A stretch of DNA of 7,414 nt, taken from contig DAOUZW010000051.1 of the NCBI GenBank assembly GCA_030671315.1, forward strand, positions 1-7,414. Reading direction: 5' to 3'. The stretch comes from Candidatus Bathyarchaeota archaeon. Lineage in GTDB: Archaea; Thermoproteota; Bathyarchaeia; 40CM-2-53-6; RBG-13-38-9. The notes below the pieces were generated by a model. That model made no database searches and was not told the DNA's origin. It was given only the letters and a program-made list of their open reading frames with translations. Shown piece after piece: positions 1 to 5,300 of this stretch (within the stretch, counting starts at the first letter, position 1; each line of letters opens with the position of its first letter). Made by a program: the position numbers and the translations under genes.

Positions 1-1764
1 GGAATCAAAGACATAGAAATGGGGGAGATAGTCGAAGTGGGCAGAGACGGTCTTATTGGCGAAATCATAAGAGTGGGAGCTGAAGAGTTCACCGCGCAAC
101 TGTATGAGAATACCACGGGCGTTAAGCCAGGTGAAGAGATCATCGGCAGCGGCAAACGTTTAGTTGCTGAGCTGGGTGTTGGTTTGATAAACAACATAAT
201 TGATGGAATTGGAAGACCACTCGACAAGATTATGGAGCAAACAGGTTCCTTCATCACAAGAGGTGCCAAAGCAAATACACTCTCACGGGAGAAGAAATGG
301 CACTTCAAACCCTCGTTAAACAAAAATGATCTTGTTAGTCCCGGTGACATAGTAGGTACTGTCCAAGAAATGCCGTTACTAACCCACAAAGTAATGATCC
401 CAACAAATCTTTCTGGAAAGCTAATCCAGATAAGTGAGGGCGACTACACGGTTGAAGATACGGTTGCAACGATAGAAAGGGACGGCAAAAAAACAGATAT
501 TAAACTAATGCAAGAATGGCCTATTAGGATCCCAAGACCATTCGCTCCAGGTGGAAGACTCTCTCTCGATGACCCACTAGTAACTGGTCAAAGAGTCATA
601 GATACCTTCTTCCCTATACCACGTGGAGGCACAGCAAGCATACCTGGAGGTTTCGGCACTGGAAAGACAGTGATGCTCCATCAACTTGCAAAATGGTGTG
701 CCGCTCAAGTCATAGTATATGTCGGCTGCGGCGAAAGGGGCAATGAGATGTGCGAAGTTCTAACGGACTTTCCAGAACTGATAGACCCAAGGACAAAGAG
801 ACCCCTCATGGAAAGAACAATCTTGATAGCCAACACAAGTAATATGCCCGTGGCTGCAAGGGAAGCAAGCATCTACCTAGGGGTTACCATTGCAGAATAC
901 TATCGAGACCAAGGGTATGATGTTGCCCTGATGGCTGACTCAACCTCAAGATGGGCGGAAGCTCTAAGGGAGATCTCGGGCAGACTTGAAGAAATGCCCG
1001 CTGAAGGAGGCTACCCTGCATACCTACCAGACAGAGTTGCTGAATTCTACGAGAGGGCTGGAAGAATAAAATCTCTTGGCAAACCTCAGAGAGAGGGATC
1101 AGTATCAATTATTGGGGCAGTCTCACCTCCCGGAGGAGATTTTAACGAGCCAGTCACGATTCATACTTTGAGATTTACAGGTGTTTTTTGGGCTTTAGAT
1201 AGAGATCTTGCCTACAGCAGACATTTCCCAGCAATACACTGGCTGAAAAGCTATAGCCTATATGTTGACCGCCTCCTAGGATCATGGGCCCAAAGCTATA
1301 GCCAATACGCAGACAAAATGGCGGACTATTGGAAAGAAAGACTACACACAGATTTTAGCCAATTGAGGGGGAGAGCACTAAAGATTCTCGGAGAGTCTGC
1401 TGAGATTGAGTCCATCGCAAGAATTATGGGCGAGAGTGCTCTGCCCGACGATCAGAGGCTCATATTACTTGAGTCTGAACTGATAAAGGAAGCTTTCCTT
1501 AGGCAGTATGCATTCCATGAAGTTGATGCCTTCTGTGAGATGGATAAACAAGTCGTTATACTACAAACTCTCCTTGATTTCTATGATAAAACAAGCAATT
1601 TGGTCAATAATGGTGTTCCTGCCGATAGGATCAAATCCCTACCCCAGATAACAAAGCTCGAGAGGGCAAAAGAGGACAAGAGAGGCATAGAAGGTCTGCA
1701 GGAACTATCTGAAGATATTGATGTGGAGATAGACAAACTCAAAGAGGAGTATGGCATAACCTGA
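1..1764 (+). CDS. atpA: A-type ATP synthase catalytic subunit A, 5'-truncated by the window edge
   Basis: This is the catalytic subunit of the A1 head; three copies alternate with B and make or hydrolyse ATP on the cytoplasmic face. The reading frame is open from base 1. The six codons before the first ATG (base 19) read GIKDIE and continue into a family-typical N-terminal beta-barrel, so that ATG is internal and the true start, perhaps 10-20 codons earlier, lies outside the window. Counting from the ATG at 19, the P-loop GGFGTGKT is at residues 210-217, GERGNE at 238-243 carries the catalytic Glu (E239), the Walker B Asp is D307 in ADSTSRW, and EEMPAEGGYPAYL is at 324-336. The bulge (non-homologous) region at about 100-185 is present, as is the C-terminal helical domain from about 405. 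The P-loop has Gly-Gly where many archaea have Gly-Pro. Residues 410-439 hold an imperfect 15-residue tandem repeat. The stop is 13 bases before atpB, consistent with one operon. Identification is secure. Confidence 0.97.
   Translation, partial: GIKDIEMGEIVEVGRDGLIGEIIRVGAEEFTAQLYENTTGVKPGEEIIGSGKRLVAELGVGLINNIIDGIGRPLDKIMEQTGSFITRGAKANTLSREKKWHFKPSLNKNDLVSPGDIVGTVQEMPLLTHKVMIPTNLSGKLIQISEGDYTVEDTVATIERDGKKTDIKLMQEWPIRIPRPFAPGGRLSLDDPLVTGQRVIDTFFPIPRGGTASIPGGFGTGKTVMLHQLAKWCAAQVIVYVGCGERGNEMCEVLTDFPELIDPRTKRPLMERTILIANTSNMPVAAREASIYLGVTIAEYYRDQGYDVALMADSTSRWAEALREISGRLEEMPAEGGYPAYLPDRVAEFYERAGRIKSLGKPQREGSVSIIGAVSPPGGDFNEPVTIHTLRFTGVFWALDRDLAYSRHFPAIHWLKSYSLYVDRLLGSWAQSYSQYADKMADYWKERLHTDFSQLRGRALKILGESAEIESIARIMGESALPDDQRLILLESELIKEAFLRQYAFHEVDAFCEMDKQVVILQTLLDFYDKTSNLVNNGVPADRIKSLPQITKLERAKEDKRGIEGLQELSEDIDVEIDKLKEEYGIT
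1246..1335 (+). repeat. Imperfect 45-bp in-frame tandem duplication inside atpA
   Basis: Two adjacent 15-codon units, 1246-1290 and 1291-1335, share the exact 12-mer AAAGCTATAGCC (1247-1258 and 1292-1303), exactly 45 bases apart and in the same frame. By hand count the units match at 25 of 45 bases. At protein level they match at 6 of 15 positions (S, Y, S, Y, D, W), with R/K and L/M conservative; both have the form SYSxYxDxxxxxW. The family consensus I remember has one such segment (SYSLYVD...WW), and either unit can be aligned to it. I infer a duplication that lengthens the first helix of the C-terminal domain by about four turns. The repeat is directly visible; its status as an insertion relative to homologues rests on memory. 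Confidence 0.7.
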
Positions 1765-1765
1765 A

Positions 1766-1771
1766 AGGTGA
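1766..1771 (+). promoter_or_regulatory. Shine-Dalgarno sequence for atpB
   Basis: AGGTGA in the 13-base atpA-atpB gap is complementary to the archaeal 16S rRNA 3' end and ends 6 bases before the ATG at 1778. It supports that start over the second Met (codon 4, at 1787). Confidence 0.75.
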
Positions 1772-1777
1772 AGATCT

Positions 1778-3184
1778 ATGGAGTCAATGTTAGGTAAAAC
1801 CCACGGTCTCATTCATCGTGGTCTCGAAGAGATCAAAGGGTCACTGTTGATGGTTGATAATGTCGAGAATGTAGGATATGATGAGCTAGTCACAGTACGA
1901 GCTCCAGATGGAACAGATCGCATGGGCAGAGTCTTGGAGGTAGGTAGAGGGAAAGCGGTCATTCAAATCTTTGGAGGTGAGATGGGTTTACAGGTGGACT
2001 CGGTCACAAGGTTCTCAGGATCAGCCTTCAAGATACCATTATCGGACGAGATCTTGGGACGAATCTTCAATGGATTATTCGAACCGATCGATAATGCCCC
2101 ATCCATAATCTCTAGTGAGATGGAAGACATAAACGGTTCTCCAATAAATCCCAAGGCAAGAATATATCCGAACAACTTCATACAGACTGGAGTCTCAGCA
2201 ATAGACGGAACATTGTCTCTCGTAAGAGGACAGAAACTTCCGATTTTTTCAGAAAGTGGCTTGCCACATAATAGATTGATCGCTAAAATCGCAAGACAAG
2301 CTACAGTTCTAGGTGAGAAAGAAGAGTTCGCAATAGTTTTCTCAGCAATGGGCCTTAGACATGATGAGGCGGAATATTTCATAGATGAATTCCGAAACTC
2401 TGGAGCTCTTGAACGTTCAGTAATTATTCTAAACTTGGCAGACGACCCAGCAATAGAGCGGCTCTTCACACCGCGGATAGCACTAACAGCTGCTGAGTAT
2501 ATCGCCTTCAAGCTAGGTATGCATGTCCTTGTAATTCTGAGTGATATGACAAATTACGCTGAAGTCTTGAGAGCGCTTAGTGCTGCAAGAGAGGAAGTCC
2601 CCAGTAGAAAGGGTTACCCAGGATATCTCTATAGCGACCTCGCATCGATATATGAAAGAGCCGGAATCATTGAGGGCCTTCCGGGATCTCTCACACAAAT
2701 GCCGATCCTTACTATGCCTGGCGGAGATATTCAGCATCCAATTCCTGACTTGAGCGGATACATAACAGAAGGTCAAGTATTTCTTGACCGAGATCTATAC
2801 ATGAGGGGAGTATATCCACCGATAAATGTCCTCCCATCACTATCCAGACTGATGAGAAAAGGAATAGGCAAAGGAAAGACAAGAGAGGATCATGGAGACG
2901 TAGCTGATCAGCTATATGGGGCCTATGCAAGAGGCCGGCAGGCCCGAGACCTATCCAGAATAGTCGGCGAGGTAGGACTGAGCGAAGATGAGAAGCTCTA
3001 CCTCAAATTTGCAGATAATTTTGAGACTCAATTTATCAACCAAGGAGAATACGAAAATAGAACTATTGAAAAGACACTAAGCATTGCTTGGAAACTACTC
3101 TCAATACTACCCGAGAAAACGCTTACGAGAATTCATGAAGAATACATAGAAAAGTTCTATTCAAGAACCGAAGTTCCAACATAA
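1778..3184 (+). CDS. atpB: A-type ATP synthase regulatory (non-catalytic) subunit B
   Basis: B alternates with A in the A3B3 head, binds nucleotide weakly and completes the catalytic sites at the A-B interfaces. At 468 residues it has full family length. The beta-barrel covers about residues 10-85. The degenerate P-loop region SESGLPHNRL (158-167) lacks a GKT, as expected for B. Other family blocks are MGLRHDEAEYF (191-201), SDMTNYAEVLR (255-265), SRKGYPGYLYSDLA (276-289), TMPGGDIQHPIPDL (312-325) and LPSLSRLM (352-359). R357 in the last block is the position of the arginine finger in V/A-type B subunits. The C-terminal block TREDHGDVADQLY (368-380) is intact. Glu159 sits where homologues that I recall have Gly or Ala (FSGSG/FSASG). 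The ATG at 1778 is chosen for its strong SD. The gene is followed after 19 bases by atpD, so it is probably co-transcribed. Confidence 0.97.
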   Translation: MESMLGKTHGLIHRGLEEIKGSLLMVDNVENVGYDELVTVRAPDGTDRMGRVLEVGRGKAVIQIFGGEMGLQVDSVTRFSGSAFKIPLSDEILGRIFNGLFEPIDNAPSIISSEMEDINGSPINPKARIYPNNFIQTGVSAIDGTLSLVRGQKLPIFSESGLPHNRLIAKIARQATVLGEKEEFAIVFSAMGLRHDEAEYFIDEFRNSGALERSVIILNLADDPAIERLFTPRIALTAAEYIAFKLGMHVLVILSDMTNYAEVLRALSAAREEVPSRKGYPGYLYSDLASIYERAGIIEGLPGSLTQMPILTMPGGDIQHPIPDLSGYITEGQVFLDRDLYMRGVYPPINVLPSLSRLMRKGIGKGKTREDHGDVADQLYGAYARGRQARDLSRIVGEVGLSEDEKLYLKFADNFETQFINQGEYENRTIEKTLSIAWKLLSILPEKTLTRIHEEYIEKFYSRTEVPT

Positions 3185-3191
3185 ACAGAGT

Positions 3192-3195
3192 AGGT
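3192..3195 (+). promoter_or_regulatory. Short Shine-Dalgarno core for atpD
   Basis: AGGT lies 8 bases before the GTG at 3204, between the atpB stop and atpD. It is short but supports GTG initiation, since no ATG occurs upstream in frame before the atpB stop. Confidence 0.45.
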
Positions 3196-3203
3196 CCTAT
3201 ACC

Positions 3204-3818
3204 GTGAGCGTCGCTGGAAGAGCCGCTGTCTCAAGAGGCATTCTCCTCAGACTCAGAGAACAGCTTGAATTCACTAAGAAAGGCCAAGAACTTCTTAAAA
3301 TGAAAAGGGATCATCTTGCCTCTGAGACTAATAAACTGCTCTCTAAGGTTGCTGAACGTAATGAACTTGACAGACGCTTGATGCAAGCGTATGAGAGTCT
3401 TAAAGCAGCATATCTGAGCTTAGGATATACAGGTTTGCAATCACAGGCGGCAGCGGTTGATAAAATGGAGATAAGAGTCAGACCTCGTAGTATAATGGGT
3501 GTTATGGTTCCTGAGGTCTTAATTGAAAAAAAAGCTAACACTAACTCTGTTTCAAGTTCATCAGCTAGCCAGGCGGCCGTAGAACTCAACAATTTAATGG
3601 AAGATTTGATCAAGCTGGTTGAGGCCGAATCACGTCTTGAGAGCATAGCCCACGAATTGATGATGACAAATCGTAAGGTGAATTCTTTAGAAAGGGTCAT
3701 GATACCCGGCCTCCTCGAGCTGATCAGTTATGTTGAAGGCAGATTGGAGGAAGAGTCTCTTGAGGAGTTCTTCAGAGCCAAACTTGTAAAACAGGTGATC
3801 AGAAGGGGTAAAAAATGA
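3204..3818 (+). CDS. atpD: A-type ATP synthase central-stalk subunit D
   Basis: Subunit D is the rotating shaft inside the A3B3 head; with F (not in this window) it transmits torque to C and the c-ring. The protein has 204 residues, the normal family length. It shows the family's two long amphipathic helices, predicted coiled coil at about 8-70 and 130-195. The N-terminal block RLREQLEFTKKGQELLKMKR matches the D pattern, and NRKVNSLERVMIPGL near residue 155-170 matches the usual RRVNALE...IP block. The middle segment carries a Ser-rich loop (SVSSSSAS), probably in the exposed beta-hairpin tip. The start is GTG: the next Met is codon 33, which would delete the conserved first helix. The stop overlaps the atpC start as ATGA, implying coupled translation. 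An 8-A run at 3526-3533 lies in the gene with the frame intact. Confidence 0.95.
   Translation: MSVAGRAAVSRGILLRLREQLEFTKKGQELLKMKRDHLASETNKLLSKVAERNELDRRLMQAYESLKAAYLSLGYTGLQSQAAAVDKMEIRVRPRSIMGVMVPEVLIEKKANTNSVSSSSASQAAVELNNLMEDLIKLVEAESRLESIAHELMMTNRKVNSLERVMIPGLLELISYVEGRLEEESLEEFFRAKLVKQVIRRGKK
3804..3809 (+). promoter_or_regulatory. Candidate Shine-Dalgarno for atpC inside the end of atpD
   Basis: AGGGGT ends 5 bases before the atpC ATG at 3815. A better match, AGGTGATC, lies at 3793-3800 but is 14 bases away. With the ATGA overlap, re-initiation by ribosomes finishing atpD is likely. Confidence 0.45.
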
Positions 3819-4843
3819 GATCACCATCTACAATATATTTAGTCACGAGAACTCACGGCTTGAGAACTCACCTACTATCTTCAGAGAATGTTAAGACTAT
3901 GGCAAAGTCAAGAAACATATCTGAGATCGTTGACCTACTAATGCGAAGCGATTATGCATCAGAGATTGGAAAGCTGCCGAGCGATGAAATCGATTCAGTG
4001 AGACTTGAGAAAATTTTCCTGAATAAACTTACCGAAAGATTCTTCATTTTGGCGAGAAATGCCGGAGGTAAAGCTCGAGACTTTCTCGATGCCTATGTGA
4101 AAAGGATAGAGGTTGAGAACATTAAGAGAGTCTTGAGAGCTAAACATGCCCAAGAAAAGATTGAAGAACACAACCTGATACCCCTAAGGAGAGAATATAC
4201 ACTCATCAACTTTCCAGCCTTAACCGAAGCTAAGAATGTAGAAGAAATGGTCTCTTTACTCCGAGAGACAGTATATGCTCCTTTGAATGAAAGATTAGAT
4301 AACTACAAGAGGGTGGAATTGTCAATTATTCTTGAGTCGTTTCTTGAAGGGATATACTTCGGCAGAGTCTGGGAAAGGATAAAAGGGCTAGATAATAGGC
4401 AAGGGCCAAAACGGCTTGTCGGAGAGGAGAGCGACCTTCGGAATCTACAATTGATGTTATCAATGAAAATGAGAAACATTGCACCAACACTCATTGAGGA
4501 AATGTCAATCCCCACCTTCTATAGACTTCGTAAAGAACGTTTAACAGAATTAGCTCGAGGAAGACTTGAGGATGCTCCAGGAATATTGGCTGGAACACCC
4601 TACAACAAAATTATGGAAGAAGTCATTAAGACTCCCAACTCAGCCATCAACTTAGAGACAGTTCTCTCCAGGAGGATTTATCAAAATGCTTCATTCGCGC
4701 TCAGAAATCTGTTCTTGGAATTTGGATACATAGTAGCCTACCTTCTTCTTTGTGAAAGAGAAGCAAAAAATTTGGTTACTATTACGACAGCAATAGATCT
4801 TAAGTTTTCTGAGGAAGATCTCCAAAGAAGACTTTTCCTCTAG
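3815..4843 (+). CDS. atpC: A-type ATP synthase subunit C (V-type d homologue)
   Basis: Subunit C is the funnel-shaped adapter that seats the D/F stalk on the membrane c-ring; it is the archaeal relative of eukaryotic V-ATPase subunit d. It has 342 residues, near family size, and is mainly helical with no membrane segment. Recognisable blocks are an N-terminal Tyr/Arg-rich start (YLVTRTHGLRTHLLS), the VENIKRVLRAKHA segment near 115-127 (family pattern E.xNLK.iLRAK), SDLRNLQLMLSMK near 205-218, and the C-terminal FGYIVAYLLLCEREAKNL near 304-321, which matches the family's LxYLLLxExExxNL block. The ATG overlaps the atpD stop by 4 bases. In euryarchaeal operons C usually sits between E and F, upstream of A; here it closes the A-B-D series, with no F gene beside it. 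The next gene converges on it after 47 bases. Overall sequence conservation is weak, as is usual for C. Confidence 0.92.
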   Translation: MRSPSTIYLVTRTHGLRTHLLSSENVKTMAKSRNISEIVDLLMRSDYASEIGKLPSDEIDSVRLEKIFLNKLTERFFILARNAGGKARDFLDAYVKRIEVENIKRVLRAKHAQEKIEEHNLIPLRREYTLINFPALTEAKNVEEMVSLLRETVYAPLNERLDNYKRVELSIILESFLEGIYFGRVWERIKGLDNRQGPKRLVGEESDLRNLQLMLSMKMRNIAPTLIEEMSIPTFYRLRKERLTELARGRLEDAPGILAGTPYNKIMEEVIKTPNSAINLETVLSRRIYQNASFALRNLFLEFGYIVAYLLLCEREAKNLVTITTAIDLKFSEEDLQRRLFL

Positions 4844-4890
4844 AGATAGATGCGATGCAAGTTAATGACAATATTGAATCCTGAGTATCT
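4844..4890. other. Convergent spacer between atpC and atpK
   Basis: This 47-base gap separates the stop codons of two converging transcription units. No T-run suitable for archaeal termination is visible on either strand. A weak CTGA/TCAG hairpin (4881-4894) overlaps the atpK stop. The 3' ends of the two mRNAs may therefore overlap. Confidence 0.5.
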
Positions 4891-5247
4891 TCAGATCATC
4901 CCGAGGATCATTATCGCCACAACGAGACCGTAAATTGCAAGCCCTTCACCGAGCCCAGCGAAGATCAGAACCCAGGTGTTCAGCTCCGGCCTCTCCACCA
5001 TTGCTGCTAGCCCCGCTGATGTTGACCCGAAAATAGCTATCCCCGCGCCGATTCCTGATAGGCCGACAGCAAGTCCAGCAGCAACCAGACCCATACCTGG
5101 ACTTCCAAGGGTGCTTGTTACATGTTCCTCAGTTGTTTGAGCTGCCGTTACTGAAACTTGAATAGCCAACACCAACAAAGCCATGATGAATGGCACCAAC
5201 AATATAAAATTTCTAATCAATATTTTCTTACTCGATTTCTGAACCAT
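4891..5247 (-). CDS. atpK: A-type ATP synthase proteolipid subunit K (c-ring) with N-terminal signal segment
   Basis: K forms the membrane c-ring that carries ions past subunit I and turns the rotor. The protein has 118 residues, longer than a bare two-helix c subunit (about 70-80). The extra part is a basic N-terminus (residues 1-12), a hydrophobic stretch at about 13-36 and a plausible signal-peptidase site near VTAAQ (33-37). Mature K would then be a single hairpin: TM1 about 52-74, a polar loop with VERPEL at 84-89, and TM2 about 91-117. The ion-carrying carboxylate is E101 in GLGEGLAIYG. TM1 has no Gln, and the residue after E101 is Gly where Na+-binding A/V-type c subunits typically have Thr, so proton coupling is inferred. 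The ATG at 5247 has only a weak SD-like GTGA. The core is GC-rich (about 57-63 % in sampled lines), mostly through Gly and Ala codons. Confidence 0.95.
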   Translation of the reverse strand: MVQKSSKKILIRNFILLVPFIMALLVLAIQVSVTAAQTTEEHVTSTLGSPGMGLVAAGLAVGLSGIGAGIAIFGSTSAGLAAMVERPELNTWVLIFAGLGEGLAIYGLVVAIMILGMI

Positions 5248-5290
5248 TTCACATCAACTAGCCAGATACGTGTTGAAGCTTAGCTTTCCA

Positions 5291-5297
5291 TATTTAA
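5291..5297 (-). promoter_or_regulatory. Possible TATA box for a separate atpK promoter
   Basis: On the minus strand TTAAATA (inside GAATTAAATATGG) lies in the 53-base gap between the atpI stop and the atpK start. Archaeal initiation about 25 bases downstream would fall near 5268, giving a leader of about 20 bases. A promoter here would allow extra atpK mRNA to meet c-ring stoichiometry. AT-rich spacers often contain such a match, so this is tentative. Confidence 0.4.
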
Positions 5298-5300
5298 TTC

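Noticed and set aside
646..669. Intein insertion at the AtpA P-loop
   Set aside because: This is a known intein site in some archaeal A subunits, but the P-loop codons here are continuous and the extein matches the family on both sides.
884..1108. Minus-strand ORF of 74 codons inside atpA
   Set aside because: It lies wholly within the conserved core of atpA, shows no recognisable protein pattern and has no independent start context.
1963..2930. Minus-strand ORFs of 182, 87 and 72 codons inside atpB
   Set aside because: They are Ser/Ile/Cys-rich antisense readings of a conserved gene, with no domain signature.
3526..3533. Run of eight A in atpD as a programmed frameshift site; a similar T8 occurs at 6520-6527 in atpI
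   Set aside because: The zero frame is intact and matches the family on both sides, so no frameshift product is needed; such runs are common in Lys-rich coding sequence.
3311..3700. Minus-strand ORF of 129 codons opposite atpD
   Set aside because: It is an antisense reading of the coiled-coil gene; its Ser/Leu-rich content follows from the sense codons.
4881..4894. CTGA/TCAG hairpin as an intrinsic terminator
   Set aside because: The stem is only four base pairs, overlaps the atpK stop and has no T-run on either strand.
4891..5247. High GC of atpK as evidence of recent horizontal transfer
   Set aside because: Gly- and Ala-rich content forces GC-rich codons, and the gene fits its neighbours functionally; composition alone does not support transfer.
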